Positions 1-10,814 of a stretch of DNA of 64,000 bases are shown here, piece after piece. The position numbers and the translations under genes are program-made. Below the pieces are notes generated by a model, which made no database searches, was not told the origin of the DNA, and was given only the letters and a program-made list of their open reading frames with translations. Numbering within the stretch: the stretch's first letter is position 1; the number at the start of each line of letters is the position of its first letter. This DNA comes from AP-15 sp963772295 (lineage in GTDB: Bacteria > Pseudomonadota > Alphaproteobacteria > ATCC43930 > CGMCC-115725), in NCBI GenBank assembly GCA_963772295.1, contig CAVYWO010000012.1:868001-932000 (forward strand), in the 5' to 3' direction.

Positions 1-67
1 CGCGGGCCGGGACGCGCTCGAGCGTTCGCTCCGCTCGGCTACTTAGTCTTACGTCCCATTCCATGCA
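1..67 (-). CDS. RelE/ParE-type toxin, N-terminal part (runs off the window)
   Basis: The start codon is at 65-67 and the gene leaves the window at base 1. The visible residues begin MEWDVRLSSRAERTLERVPA and match the complete copy at 10815-11078, except Val for Phe near residue 18. RelE/ParE toxins are small mRNA interferases or gyrase inhibitors that an upstream antitoxin neutralises. The gene overlaps the end of the AbrB-type antitoxin at 39-293, the usual antitoxin-then-toxin order. Identification rests on the complete copy. Confidence 0.6.
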
Positions 68-293
68 GTATGTCGTCGATGCGGCGGGTTTCTCCGCGGG
101 CAAATTCCTCCTCGGCTTGGTCCAGCGCTTCCATATCCCCAGGCAATGGCTCTTCGGCCACGGGTGTGAGCACGATTCGGCCGGCTTCCCAGCTCACCTG
201 GAGCTCGTCGCCATCGCGTAGGTCGAGATCCGCTCGCATCTTATCCGAAAGCGGGATTGTCAGTTTGCCGCGGCGCAATTGAACCTTCTGCAC
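39..293 (-). CDS. AbrB/MazE-type antitoxin
   Basis: A small SpoVT/AbrB swapped-hairpin DNA-binding protein, the likely antitoxin of the RelE-type toxin that overlaps its 3' end. The core QKVQLRRGKLTIPLSDKMRA followed by DLRDGDELQV is typical of the AbrB/MazE fold. The acidic, helical C-terminus is the usual toxin-binding tail. A longer reading from 362 is open, but I prefer GTG at 293 because AAGGAG lies about six bases before it and the AbrB fold begins there. Family antitoxins repress their own promoter, so the 294-539 gap shared with the cyclase gene at 540 may carry its operator; I see no clear operator. A near-identical copy is at 11050-11304. Confidence 0.75.
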   Translation of the reverse strand: MQKVQLRRGKLTIPLSDKMRADLDLRDGDELQVSWEAGRIVLTPVAEEPLPGDMEALDQAEEEFARGETRRIDDILHGMGRKTK

Positions 294-539
294 GGTTCGC
301 TCCTTCGGGTCATAAACAAAAATACCACATTCCCCGATCGCGAGCTTCGCCGTGCCGATCAAGACCGCCGCCCAACTGGCAGCAGCAGCCCTGTACTGTC
401 CTCTGCCGACGGCTCCATCGCCTGATGATAGTTATGGGCTTCCCGCTTTCGTCGAAATGAAAACCGCAGCCTGCGAGACCGAGAGACAAGACGGCGATTT
501 GTGTTAAGCTAGAGTTTATGAAAGCCAGGGGAGGGCCGG

Positions 540-3500
540 ATGGATATCGCGGCGTGGCTCGGGAGCTTAGGACTTGAGCGATACGAGCCGTCGTTCCCAC
601 GAGAATGAGATCGACCTTGATCTGCTGCCGGAGCTGACCGAGACTCATCTTGTGGCGCTCGGGCTGCCGCTCGGTCCGCGCCTGAGGCTGCTGAAAGCGA
701 TCGCAGCGCTGCGGGAAGGCGCTTCGCCGCCGCCCCTGCGCCCGTCCATCGCACCCGTCGGCGGCAGCCCCCTCCCTAACCCTCCCCTCCCCCGGCTTGA
801 CCCGGGGATTGCGGGGGAGGGAAGGGTGGGGGTGGAGGCCGAGCGGCGGCAGCTGACGGTGATGTTCTGCGATCTGGTCGGCTCGACCGCATTGTCGGCG
901 CGGCTCGACCCGGAGGATCTGCGGGCGGTGATCGGCGCCTATCACCGCTGCGTTGCCAAGGTGATCGGCCGCGGCGGCGGCTTTGTCGCCAAGTACATGG
1001 GCGACGGCGTGCTGGCCTATTTCGGCTATCCGCGGGCCGGCGAGCACGATGCCGAGCGCGCGGTGCGCGCCGGTCTGCAGCTGGTCGAGAAGGTGGCCGG
1101 GCTCGACACAGCGGCGGGGGCGCTGCAGGTGCGGGTCGGCATCGCCACCGGGCTGGTGGTCGTCGGAGATCTGATCGGCCAGGGAGCCTCGCAAGAACAG
1201 GCGGTGGTCGGCGAGACGCCCAACCTCGCGGCGCGGCTGCAGGCATTGGCCGAGCCGGGGACCGTGGTGATCGCGCCGAGCACACGGCGGCTGACCGGCG
1301 GTCTGTTCGAGTACGTGGATCTGGGTGCCGTCGAACTCAAGGGCTTGGGCGCGCCGGTGATGGTGGTGCGCGGTAGCGCCGCCGAGAGCCGCTTCGAGGC
1401 ATTGCACGGGCGCGAGCTGACCCCGCTCGTCGGCCGCGACGAGGAGCTGGCGCTGTTGCAGCGCCGCTGGCAACAGGCCAAGGCCGGCGAGGGCCGGGTG
1501 GTGGTGCTGATCGGCGAACCCGGCATCGGCAAATCGCGTCTGGCGCAGGCGATGCTGCAGCAGTTGGCGGGCGAGCCGCACACGAGACTGCGCTATTTCT
1601 GCTCGCCGCACCATCAGGCGAGCGCGCTCCATCCCTTCATGACCCAGCTCGAGCACGCCGCGGGCATGAGGCGCGAGGACATGGCGGAAGCGCGGCTGGC
1701 CAAGCTCGAAGCCCTGCTTGCCCGGTCGAACGCCGGCGCCGAGGAGATCGGGTTCATCGCCGAGCGGATGTCGATCCCGACCGGCGACAAATACCCTCTC
1801 CCGGACCTCACCCCGCAGCGGCGCAAGGAGAAGACGCTCGAGGCGCTGCTGGCGCAGATGGCGCGGCTGGCGGCGCGAACGCCGGTATTGATGCTGTTCG
1901 AGGACGCGCACTGGATCGACCCGACCTCGCTCGAGCTGTTGACCTTGACCGTGGCGCGGGCGCCGCAGCTGCCATTGCTGCTCCTCGTCACCGCGCGGCC
2001 GGAGTTCACCCCGCCCTGGCCCGCCGACGCCCACGTCACGATGCTGCCGCTCGCCCGCCTCGGCCGCCGCGAGGGCGCGGCTCTGGTCGAGCGGTCCGCC
2101 GGCGGCAAGGCGCTGCCGGCCGAGATCCTCGAGCAGATCCTCGCCCGCACCGACGGCGTGCCGCTGTTCCTCGAGGAGCTGACCAAGACCATCATCGAGA
2201 GCGGCCTCTTGCGCGAGGAGGACGGGCATTACGCGCTCGACGGCGCGCTGCCGCCGCTGGCGATCCCGACCACCCTGCACGACTCGCTGATGGCCCGGCT
2301 CGATCGCCTGGCGCCGGTCCGCGCGGTCGCCCAGATCGGCGCCGCCATCGGCCGCGAGTTCTCCTATCGCTTGCTCAGCGCCGTGGCCCAGCAGCCCGAC
2401 GACCGGCTGACGGAGGCTCTCGACCGGCTCGTCCGCTCGGAGCTGGTGTTCGGCCGCGGCGAACCCCCGGAGTCGGTCTACACCTTCAAGCATGCGCTGG
2501 TGCAGGAGGCGGCCTATGCCAGCCTGCTGCGCGAGCGCCGGCGAACGCTCCACGCCCATATCGCCCGGGCGCTCGAAGGCGAGTTTCCGGAAGTGGCCGA
2601 GACCCAGCCCGAACTCGTCGCATACCACTACGCCGCCGCCGGGCTCACCGCTCCCGCCATTGCTTATTATCGCCGCGCCGCCGAGCGGGCGATGGCGGCC
2701 TCGGCCAACGCCGATGCGATCGCCCATTTGACCAGGGGCCTCGAGCTTATCGCTTCGCTGCCGGAATCCTCCGAGCGGATCTCGCGGGAGATCGACTTCC
2801 GCCTCGCACTTGGCCCGCCGCTTACTGCCATACGAGGGTGCGCATCTGTCGAGGCGCAGGCCGCCTACACCCGAGCCAAGGAGTTGTGTGCCGGCGCCGG
2901 CGACACTCCCGAGCTCTTTCGTAGCCTCGTGGGGTTGTGGAACTATCATCTGAATCAAGCAGATATGGAGACCGGGTCGGAGCTTTCGCGGGAGCTGTTC
3001 AACCTCGCAGCAAAGCTCGGGAGCGATGACTTCCGTTTGCTCGCCGAATTCGCCGCTTGCGTCACTTGCTGCTGGTCCGGACGATACGCGAGCGTGCCGT
3101 CTCACGCCGCTCGGGTGCGGCTCCTGTACGACCCGGAGCGCCACCGCGGGCCAAAGATTTACCAGCTAGACCCGGCCATGGCGGCCCTGGTTTTTGAGGC
3201 GCGGGCCTTGTGGTGCCTCGGCTATCCCGAGCGCGCGTCCGAGCGGGGGCTCGCCGCCCTCGCGATGGACCAGACGGTGGCTCATCCGTTCAGCCTGTGC
3301 TGGGCTTTGCTTTGCGAGGCTCATCTCAGGATCCAGCGGAGGGAACCCGAGCTGATGGCCGCGCGGACCAAAGCGTTTCTGGCTGTCGCCAGGGAGCAGG
3401 GGTTTGCGTATTACTGCGCGGCGGGTTCGATGTACCAAATCTGGCACGACGCTCGGGTGACGGGGCAGTGCGGAGACGATCGCATAGAAGCTTTCAGACG

Positions 3501-3957
3501 CAGCGGTCTGGCCGAGCTGCGAAGGATGGGGCACGGGGTGAGCCTGGGTTTCTATCATGCTCTATTCGCGGAATGCCTTGAAAAACAAGGGAATACCGAT
3601 GAAGCCCTGACGGCGCTCGAGGCCGCGGTCGTGCACTTCGAGCAGAGGGGCAGCGACGCCGTGTGGGAGCCGGAGGTGCATCGGTTGATCGGCGATTTGC
3701 TCCTGCGGCGGAACCCGAGCGCTCCGGATCGGGCGGAAGCTTCCTATCGGCGGGCGATCGAGCGCGCCCGTTCGCAAGAGGCGAAGTCGTGGGAATTGCG
3801 CGCCGCCACCAGCCTCGCCCGCTTGCGGCGCGACCAAGGCAAGCCCGTCGCGGCGCGCGAGCTGCTCGCCCCGGTCTACGGCTGGTTCACCGAAGGCTTC
3901 GACACGCTCGACCTTAAGGATGCCAAGGCGCTGCTCGAAGAGCTCGGTGGCGCCTGA
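540..3957 (+). pseudogene. SAM-cyclase-ATPase-TPR protein, array gene A1 (frameshift in SAM domain)
   Basis: First gene of triad 1. Domains in order: N-terminal SAM-like domain, class III nucleotide cyclase (FCDLVGST and KYMGDGVLAYFG metal sites, ETPNLAARLQ base/ribose site), AAA ATPase (Walker A GEPGIGKSRL, Walker B LMLFEDAHWID), and a long TPR-like helical C-terminus. The protein probably makes cAMP in the cytoplasm under control of the ATPase/TPR module; that is inferred from domains. The natural ATG at 540 follows GGGGAGGG. Relative to A2 there is one extra base near 594-600, so the ATG frame stops at about 609. A TTG at 574 re-enters the main frame and gives 1127 residues, losing the start of the SAM domain. 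The stop overlaps the next ATG (TGATG). It may be a real mutation, a usable alternative start, or a sequencing error. Confidence 0.75.
768..834 (+). repeat. Palindromic repeat inserted in frame in A1 linker
   Basis: A C-rich arm (CCCCCTCCCTAACCCTCCCC) faces a G-rich arm (GGGGGAGGGAAGGGTGGGGG), with a CCCGGCTTGACCCGGGG palindrome between. It lies between the SAM and cyclase domains and is translated as a Pro/Gly-rich linker (SPLPNPPLP...GEGRVG). Genes B1 and C1 lack it; A2 has it at 11778-11844. Confidence 0.75.
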
Positions 3958-6900
3958 TGGACATAGCGGCGTGGCTGAGGGGCCTGGGTCTCGAGCGATA
4001 CGCGGCTGCTTTCGGAGAAAGCGATGTTGACGCCGAGGTGCTGCCGCAGCTTACGGCTGAGGATCTGATCAGCATCGGCGTGACCTCGGTCGGCCATCGC
4101 CGCAAGCTCCTCGCCGCCATTGCTGCTCTCACTGCCGAGGCACCCGCCGCCGCGACGGCGGCATCCCGCGGTGCGCCAGAACCAGCCGCTGCCGAGCGGC
4201 GGCAGCTGACGGTGATGTTCTGCGATCTGGTCGGCTCGACGGCGCTGTCGGCGCGGCTCGATCCCGAAGATCTGCGCGAGGTCATCGCCACGTATCACCG
4301 CGCCGTCGCCGATGTCGTCAGGAGCTTCGATGGCTTTGTCGCCAAGTACATGGGCGACGGTGTCTTGGTCTATTTCGGCTATCCGCGAGCGCATGAAGAC
4401 GATGCCGAGCGGGCCGTCCGGGCGGGGCTCGGCTTCATCGACGCCGTCGCTCGCCTCGATGTCAAATCCGTCAAGCTCCAAGCGCGGGTCGGGATCGCCA
4501 CCGGCCTGGTGGTCGTCGGCGATCTGATCGGTGAAGGCTCGGCGCAGGAGCAATCGGTCGTCGGCGAAACGCCGAACCTCGCCGCCCGGCTGCAAGCCTT
4601 GGCCGAGCCGGACGCGGTCGTCATCGCCGCGGGCACGCGCCGGCTGGTTGGTGATCTCTTCGAATTCCGCGATCTCGGCGCCGTCGAGGTCAAGGGCATC
4701 GCCGCGCCGTTGCCCGCGTGGCAGGTGCTGCGTCCGAGCGTGGTCGCGAGCCGGTTCGAGGCGTTGCGCGGATCGGCGCTGAGCCCACTGGTCGGCCGCG
4801 ACGAGGAAATCGACCTGCTATTGCGGCGCTGGGCGCGCACGAAGACGGGCGACGGTCAGGTCGTGCTGGTTTCCGGCGAACCCGGCCTCGGCAAGTCGCG
4901 CCTCACCGCGGCATTGGCGGAGCGCCTCCATGCCGAGCCATATATCCGCCTGCGCTATTTTTGCTCGCCCTATCACCAGGACAGCGCGCTATTCCCCTTT
5001 GTCGAGCAGCTCGGCCGGGCGGCCGGGTTCGCGCGCGACGATCCGCCCGCCTCCCGGCTGGAGAAGCTGGAGGCCCTGCTCGCCCGCGCCGCGCCGCCCG
5101 AGGAGGATGTGGCATTCCTCGCCGATCTGCTGTCGTTGCCGGCTTCAGAGCGCCATGCACTACCAAACCTCAGTCCGCAGCGCAAGAAGGAGCGGACATT
5201 GGAGGCGCTGATCCGCCAGCTCGAAGGTTTGGCGCGCCGGCAGCCAGTGGTCATGGTCTTCGAGGACGCGCATTGGATCGACCCGACCTCGCGCGAGCTG
5301 CTCGACCTCACCGTCGAGCGCATCCGCAGCCTGCCGGTGCTGCTGGTCGTGACGTTCCGCCCCGAGTTCCAGCCACCCTGGATCGGCCAGCCGCAGGTGA
5401 CGATATTGGCGCTCAATCGCCTGGACCGGCGTGACCGGACGGCTTTGGTATTGCAGATCGCCGGTGGCAAGGCGTTGCCTGATGAGGTTGTCGACCAGAT
5501 CGCCGATCGCGCCGATGGCGTGCCGCTGTTTGTCGAGGAGTTGAGCAAGACCGTCTTGGAGAGCGGTCTGCTGCGCGAGGAACGGGCTCGCTACGTGCTC
5601 GACCGGGCATTGCCGCCGTTCGCGATCCCGACGACGCTGCACGACTCGCTGATGTCGCGGCTCGACCGCCTGGCGCCGGTGCGGCATGTGGCGCAGATCG
5701 GCGCAGCGATCGGACGCGAGTTTTCATACGCGCTGCTGCATGCCGTCTCCCGTCTCGCCGAGGACGAGCTGCAAGCCTCTCTCGCTCGCCTCGTCGCGTC
5801 GGAGCTGGTCTTCCAGCGCGGTACGCCGCCCGACGCGGTCTACAGCTTCAAGCACGCGCTGGTGCAGGACGCGGCGCACGGCAGCCTGCTGCGCAGCTCT
5901 CGCCAGCAATTGCACGCGCAGATCGCCGAAGCGCTCGAAGCCCATTCCCCGGAGCTGATGGACAGCCAGCCCGAGCTCTTCGCGCAGCATTATGCGGAAG
6001 CCGGGCTCGTCGAAAAATCCGTCGCCTATTGGGGCAAGGCCGGCCGGCGGTCTGCCACCCGCTCGGCAATGGCGGAAGCGGCCGCGCAATTGCAAAAGGG
6101 GCTGGAGCAGCTGGCGCTGCTGCCGGACGGCCCTGAACGGCAGCGACAGGAGCTCGAATTTTGGAGTGCCTTGGGCGGCGTGTTGCTATCCAAGAAAGGA
6201 CCCGCCGCAGCGGAAACGGGCCATGCCTATGCCCGCGCCCGAGAGCTGTGGGAGCAGCTGGGTTCTCCCTCGGAGTTCCTTGGGGTGCCCCTTGGGCAGT
6301 CTCGCTATCACATGTGGCGCGGCGAACTCGATCTGGCGCAACGCTTGGCCGAGGATTTGCTGCGTCTGAGCCGTCGGCGCAACGATTCTGCCGGCCTCGT
6401 TCTGGGTCACTGGTGTTCCGGACAAAACCTGATGTTTCTCGGCAGGTTTGCTTTATCCCGGTCGCAGCTGGAAGCGGCGCTGGCGCTTTATGATCCGATC
6501 TCCCACCGCTCGCTTGGCGATCAGGCCGGAATCCACCCCCACCTATACTCACAGGGGCTATTGGGGATCGTCTTTTTCTGTCTCGGTTATCCAGACAAGG
6601 CATTGGCACGGAGCAACGCAGCAATCGCCGAGGCTCGGAGCCTGGCTCATCGGCCATCTTTGGCCCTTAGCTTATCATTCGGCGCCAGCCTGCTTTCGCT
6701 CGTCGGAGACGACGCAGCTCTGGATGAGCGGGCAGACGAGCTGGTTGCGGTGGCGACCGACCAAGGTTTCCCCGCCTGGCGTGCGGCGGGAACGATCTAT
6801 CGCGGCTGGATCACGGTCAAGAATGGCGATGTGGCCGAAGGGGTATCGCTTCTGCGCAGCGGTTTGACCGCTTTACGCGCAACCGGGACGGAGACGTGGA

Positions 6901-7304
6901 TGCCCTATTGTTTCGCCCTCCTGGCCAGGGCATGTGAGATCGCAGGGCAAGCTGAAGAGGCCGCGACCCTGTTGGACGATGCGTTGCAGATCGTTGAAAG
7001 GACAGGGGAGCGCTGGCTGGAGGCCGAGCTGAACAGGCGCAAAGGCCAGTTGCTGCTGCGGCAAGGGCATTCCGAGACCGCCGAGGAACTGTATCGCAAA
7101 GCCCTGAGCATCGCCGAGGAGCAGGGGGCCAAGCTCTGGGAATTGCGCGCCGCCGTGAGCCTCGCCCGGCTTCGCCGCGACCAGGGCCGCCACACCGAAG
7201 CCCGCGACTTTCTCGCGCCGGTCTACGACTGGTTCACCGAGGGTTTCGACACGCCCGACCTCAAAGAGGCAAAGGCCCTGCTCGACGAACTCGGGGGCGC
7301 GTGA
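3957..7304 (+). CDS. SAM-cyclase-ATPase-TPR protein, array gene B1
   Basis: An intact 1115-residue protein. A SAM domain (about 1-65, MDIAAWLRGLGLERYAAAF) is followed by a class III cyclase (FCDLVGSTALSARL, KYMGDGVLVYFG, VVGETPNLAARLQ), an AAA ATPase (Walker A GEPGLGKSRL, Walker B VMVFEDAHWID) and a TPR-like C-terminus. The ATG overlaps the A1 stop by one base, so translation is likely coupled. It is the most divergent array member: the cyclase helix reads EVIATYHRAVADVVRSFDGF where the others read AVIGAYHRCVAKVIGRGGGF, and its TPR region differs strongly. Both cyclase metal Asp residues are present, so activity is plausible. The signal sensed is unknown. Confidence 0.85.
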   Translation: MDIAAWLRGLGLERYAAAFGESDVDAEVLPQLTAEDLISIGVTSVGHRRKLLAAIAALTAEAPAAATAASRGAPEPAAAERRQLTVMFCDLVGSTALSARLDPEDLREVIATYHRAVADVVRSFDGFVAKYMGDGVLVYFGYPRAHEDDAERAVRAGLGFIDAVARLDVKSVKLQARVGIATGLVVVGDLIGEGSAQEQSVVGETPNLAARLQALAEPDAVVIAAGTRRLVGDLFEFRDLGAVEVKGIAAPLPAWQVLRPSVVASRFEALRGSALSPLVGRDEEIDLLLRRWARTKTGDGQVVLVSGEPGLGKSRLTAALAERLHAEPYIRLRYFCSPYHQDSALFPFVEQLGRAAGFARDDPPASRLEKLEALLARAAPPEEDVAFLADLLSLPASERHALPNLSPQRKKERTLEALIRQLEGLARRQPVVMVFEDAHWIDPTSRELLDLTVERIRSLPVLLVVTFRPEFQPPWIGQPQVTILALNRLDRRDRTALVLQIAGGKALPDEVVDQIADRADGVPLFVEELSKTVLESGLLREERARYVLDRALPPFAIPTTLHDSLMSRLDRLAPVRHVAQIGAAIGREFSYALLHAVSRLAEDELQASLARLVASELVFQRGTPPDAVYSFKHALVQDAAHGSLLRSSRQQLHAQIAEALEAHSPELMDSQPELFAQHYAEAGLVEKSVAYWGKAGRRSATRSAMAEAAAQLQKGLEQLALLPDGPERQRQELEFWSALGGVLLSKKGPAAAETGHAYARARELWEQLGSPSEFLGVPLGQSRYHMWRGELDLAQRLAEDLLRLSRRRNDSAGLVLGHWCSGQNLMFLGRFALSRSQLEAALALYDPISHRSLGDQAGIHPHLYSQGLLGIVFFCLGYPDKALARSNAAIAEARSLAHRPSLALSLSFGASLLSLVGDDAALDERADELVAVATDQGFPAWRAAGTIYRGWITVKNGDVAEGVSLLRSGLTALRATGTETWMPYCFALLARACEIAGQAEEAATLLDDALQIVERTGERWLEAELNRRKGQLLLRQGHSETAEELYRKALSIAEEQGAKLWELRAAVSLARLRRDQGRHTEARDFLAPVYDWFTEGFDTPDLKEAKALLDELGGA

Positions 7305-10300
7305 TGGACATAACGGTCTGGTTGCGGGGCCTGGGTCTCGAGCGATACGAAGCCGCTTTCCGCGACAACGAGATCGATTGGGGGGCGCTGCCCAAGCTCA
7401 CGCTAGAGGATCTCAAGGATCTCGGCGTGGTGCTCGGGCGCCACCGCCGCAAATTGCTCGAGGCGGTCGCCGCATTGCAGGGCAAAACCGATGCTGCGGC
7501 GGAGCGGGCTCCGGCTGTGCCGGTTGCCGAGCGCCGGCAGCTGACGGTGATGTTCTGCGATCTGGTCGGCTCGACGGCATTGTCGGCGCGGCTCGATCCG
7601 GAGGATCTGCGCGCGGTCATCGGCGCCTATCACCGCTGCGTTGCCAAGGTGATCGGGCGCGGCGGCGGGTTTGTCGCCAAATACATGGGCGACGGGGTGC
7701 TGGCCTATTTCGGCTATCCGCGGGCCGACGAGCACGATGCCGAGCGCGCGGTGCGCACGGCACTGAAGCTGGTGGATAAGGTGGCCGGGGTCGACACCGT
7801 CGCGGCGCCGCTGCAGGTGCGCGTCGGCATTGCCACCGGGCTGGTGGTCGTCGGGGATCTGATCGGCCAGGGAGCCTCGCAGGAACAGGCAGTGGTCGGC
7901 GAGACGCCGAACCTCGCGGCACGGCTGCAGGCATTGGCCGAGCCGGGTACCGTGGTGATCGCGCCGAGCACGCGGCGGCTGACCGGCGGTCTGTTCGAGT
8001 ACGCCGATCTGGGCGCCGTCGAGCTCAAGGGCTTGGGCGCGCCGGTGATGGCGGCGCGGGTGGTGCGCGGGAGCGCCGCCGAGAGCCGCTTCGAGGCAAT
8101 GCACGGGCGAGAGCTGACCCCGCTCGTCGGCCGCGACGAAGAACTGGCGCTGTTGCAGCGCCGCTGGCAGCAGGCCAAGGCCGGCGAGGGCCGGGTGGTG
8201 GTGCTGATCGGCGAACCCGGCATCGGCAAATCGCGTCTGGCGCAGGCGATGCTGGAGGAGGTCGCGGGCGAGCCATACACGAGGCTGCGCTATTTCTCCT
8301 CACCGCACCATCAGGCGAGCGCGCTCCATCCCTTCATCACCCAGCTCGAGCACGCCGCGGGCTTCAGCCGCGAGGACACGCCGGAAGCGCGGCTGGCCAA
8401 GCTCGAAGCGCTGCTCGCCCGGTCGAACGCCGGCGCCGAGGAGATCGGGTTCATCGCCGAGCGGATGTCGATTCCGACCGGCGACAAATACCCTCTCCCG
8501 GGCCTCACGCCGCAGCGGCGCAAGGACAAGACGCTCGAGGCGCTGCTGGCGCGGATGGCGCGGCTGGCGGTGCTGCAGCCGGTGCTGATGCTGTTCGAGG
8601 ACGCGCATTGGATCGACCCGACCTCGCTCGAGCTGTTGACCCTGACCGTCGCCCGGGCGCCGCGGCTGCCGTTGCTGCTCCTCGTCACCGCGCGGCCGGA
8701 GTTCACCCCGCCCTGGCCCGCCGACGCCCACGTCACGATGCAAGCGCTCGCCCGCCTCGGCCGCCGCGAGGGCGCGACCCTGGTCGCGCGATCTGCCGGC
8801 GGCAAGGCGCTGCCGGCCGAGATCCTCGAGCAGATCCTCGCCCGCACCGACGGCGTGCCATTGTTCGTCGAGGAGCTGACCAAGACCATCATCGAAAGCG
8901 GCCTCTTGCGCGAGGAAGACGGGCATTACGCGCTCGATGGCGCGCTGCCGCCGCTGGCGATTCCGACCACCCTGCACGACTCGCTGATGGCTCGGCTCGA
9001 CCGCCTGGCGCCGGTGCGCGAGGTCGCCCAGATCGGTGCCGCCATCGGCCGCGAGTTCTCTTATCGCCTGCTCAGCGCCGTGGCCCATCAGCCCGATGAT
9101 CGGCTGCAGGAGGCTCTCGACCGGCTCGTCCGCGCGGAGCTGGTGTTCGGCCGCGGCGAGGTCCCCGACGCGGTCTACACCTTCAAGCACGCGCTGGTGC
9201 AGGAGGCGGCCTATGCCAGCCTATTGCGCGAGCGCCGGCGAACGCTCCACGCCCATATCGCCCAGGCGCTCGAAGACCAGTTCCCGGAAGTGGCCGAGAC
9301 CCAGCCGGAACTCGTCGCACATCACTACGCCGCCGCCGGGCTCGCCGCTCCCGCCATCGATTATTATCGCCGCGCCGCGGAGCGGGCGATGGCCGCCTCG
9401 GCCAACGCCGATGCGATCGCCCATTTGACCAAGGGCCTCGAGCTGATCGACTCGCTCCCCAAATCGGCCGAGCGGATCTCGCGGGAGATCGAGTTCCGCC
9501 TCGCGCTCGCCACCCCCCTTACTGCCATACGAGGGTGGGGATCCGTCGAGGTGCAGGCCGCCTACGCCCGAGCCAAGGAGTTGTGTGCGGGCGCCGGCGA
9601 GACCCCTGAGCTCTTTCGCAGCCTCGTGGGGTTGTGGCTCTATCATCTGGCTCGACCAGATCTGGAGACCGCGTCCGAGCTTTCCCGGGAGCTTTTCAAC
9701 CTCGCGGCAAAACTCGGGAGCGACGAGTTCCATTTGCTCGCCGAACTCGCCGGTTGCATCACTTGCTTGTACTCCGGGCGATACACGAGTGTGCCGTCTC
9801 ACGCCGCTCGGGTGCGAGTCCTGTACGACCCGGAGCGCCACCGCGGGCCAAAGATTTTCGTGATGGACCCGGCCATGACGGCCCTGGCTATTAAGTTGCG
9901 GGCCTTGTGGGACCTCGGCTATCCCGATCGCGCGTCCGAGCGGGGGCTCGCCGCCCTCTCAATGGGCGAGACGGCGGCTCATCCGCTCAGCCTGAACTTT
10001 GCTTTGATAGCCGAAGCTTTGCTCAGGATCGAGCGGCGGGAACCCGAGCTGATGGCCGCGCGGACCAAAGCGTATCTGGCGGTCGCCAGGGAGCAGGGGT
10101 TCGCGTGGCACTGCGCGCTGGGTTCGATGCTCGAAATCTGGCACGACGCTTGGGTGACGGGGCAGTGCGCAAAGCATCGCATAGATGCCTTCAGGAGCAG
10201 TCTGGCCTCGCGAAGAATGGGGAGCCGGTTGAACCTGGGTATTTGGCATGCTCTATTTGCGGAATGCCTTGAAAAACAAGGGAATACCGATGAAGCCGTG

Positions 10301-10684
10301 ACGGCGCTCGAGGCCGCGGTCGTGCACGTCGAGCGCACGGGCGACGTTGCATGGGAGCCCGAAGTCCATCGGTTGATCGGCGATTTGCTCCTCCGGCGAA
10401 GCCCGAGCGATGCGGATCGGGCGGAAGTTTCCTATCGCCGGGCGATCGAGCGAGCCCGTTCGCAAGAGGCGAAGTCGTGGGAATTGCGCGCGGCCGCCAG
10501 CCTCGCCCGGCTGCGGCGCGATCAAGGCAAGCCCGCCGAGGCGCGCGAGCTGCTCGCCCCGATCTACGGCTGGTTCACCGAAGGCTTCGACACGCTCGAC
10601 CTGAAAGAAGCCAAGGCGCTGCTCGACGAGCTCGCCGATGCAGCGGCTTTGCCGGCGACCGGGGTCAGCGCGGCCGGTAAGTAG
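7304..10684 (+). CDS. SAM-cyclase-ATPase-TPR protein, array gene C1
   Basis: An intact protein of 1126 residues, the last of triad 1. The SAM domain (about 1-58, ending LGRHRRKLLEAVAAL) is followed by a class III cyclase with metal Asp residues near 86 and 130, an AAA ATPase with Walker A (GEPGIGKSRL) near 303 and Walker B (LMLFEDAHWID) near 427-433, and a TPR-like tail in which the DPERHRGPK motif of the A genes recurs. The start is the ATG overlapping the B1 stop (TGATG); a GTG three bases earlier is also in frame. From the cyclase onward it is much closer to A1 and A2 than to B1, which points to gene conversion or recent duplication inside the array. Confidence 0.85.
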   Translation: MDITVWLRGLGLERYEAAFRDNEIDWGALPKLTLEDLKDLGVVLGRHRRKLLEAVAALQGKTDAAAERAPAVPVAERRQLTVMFCDLVGSTALSARLDPEDLRAVIGAYHRCVAKVIGRGGGFVAKYMGDGVLAYFGYPRADEHDAERAVRTALKLVDKVAGVDTVAAPLQVRVGIATGLVVVGDLIGQGASQEQAVVGETPNLAARLQALAEPGTVVIAPSTRRLTGGLFEYADLGAVELKGLGAPVMAARVVRGSAAESRFEAMHGRELTPLVGRDEELALLQRRWQQAKAGEGRVVVLIGEPGIGKSRLAQAMLEEVAGEPYTRLRYFSSPHHQASALHPFITQLEHAAGFSREDTPEARLAKLEALLARSNAGAEEIGFIAERMSIPTGDKYPLPGLTPQRRKDKTLEALLARMARLAVLQPVLMLFEDAHWIDPTSLELLTLTVARAPRLPLLLLVTARPEFTPPWPADAHVTMQALARLGRREGATLVARSAGGKALPAEILEQILARTDGVPLFVEELTKTIIESGLLREEDGHYALDGALPPLAIPTTLHDSLMARLDRLAPVREVAQIGAAIGREFSYRLLSAVAHQPDDRLQEALDRLVRAELVFGRGEVPDAVYTFKHALVQEAAYASLLRERRRTLHAHIAQALEDQFPEVAETQPELVAHHYAAAGLAAPAIDYYRRAAERAMAASANADAIAHLTKGLELIDSLPKSAERISREIEFRLALATPLTAIRGWGSVEVQAAYARAKELCAGAGETPELFRSLVGLWLYHLARPDLETASELSRELFNLAAKLGSDEFHLLAELAGCITCLYSGRYTSVPSHAARVRVLYDPERHRGPKIFVMDPAMTALAIKLRALWDLGYPDRASERGLAALSMGETAAHPLSLNFALIAEALLRIERREPELMAARTKAYLAVAREQGFAWHCALGSMLEIWHDAWVTGQCAKHRIDAFRSSLASRRMGSRLNLGIWHALFAECLEKQGNTDEAVTALEAAVVHVERTGDVAWEPEVHRLIGDLLLRRSPSDADRAEVSYRRAIERARSQEAKSWELRAAASLARLRRDQGKPAEARELLAPIYGWFTEGFDTLDLKEAKALLDELADAAALPATGVSAAGK

Positions 10685-10814
10685 GCGGTGAAGCGGCCGC
10701 TTGCTGCGACAAGCGTCAAACAGCGCTCACGGGGACCCACCACGTCCACCTTCTGCGAACGGTATCGCGTCGAGGGCGCCGGGACGCGCAGCGGCATCGA
10801 TCCCTCGCGACGAA

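Noticed and set aside
768..834. Possible CRISPR repeat or minisatellite from the C-rich/G-rich arms
   Set aside because: A single palindrome without spacers; its second copy at 11778-11844 comes from the large duplication.
310..3144. A 944-codon open frame on the minus strand opposite cyclase gene A1
   Set aside because: It mirrors the coding strand and has no domain; GC-rich coding DNA often leaves the antisense frame open. Similar antisense frames at 1026-2195, 8300-9190 and 13293-13853 were rejected too.
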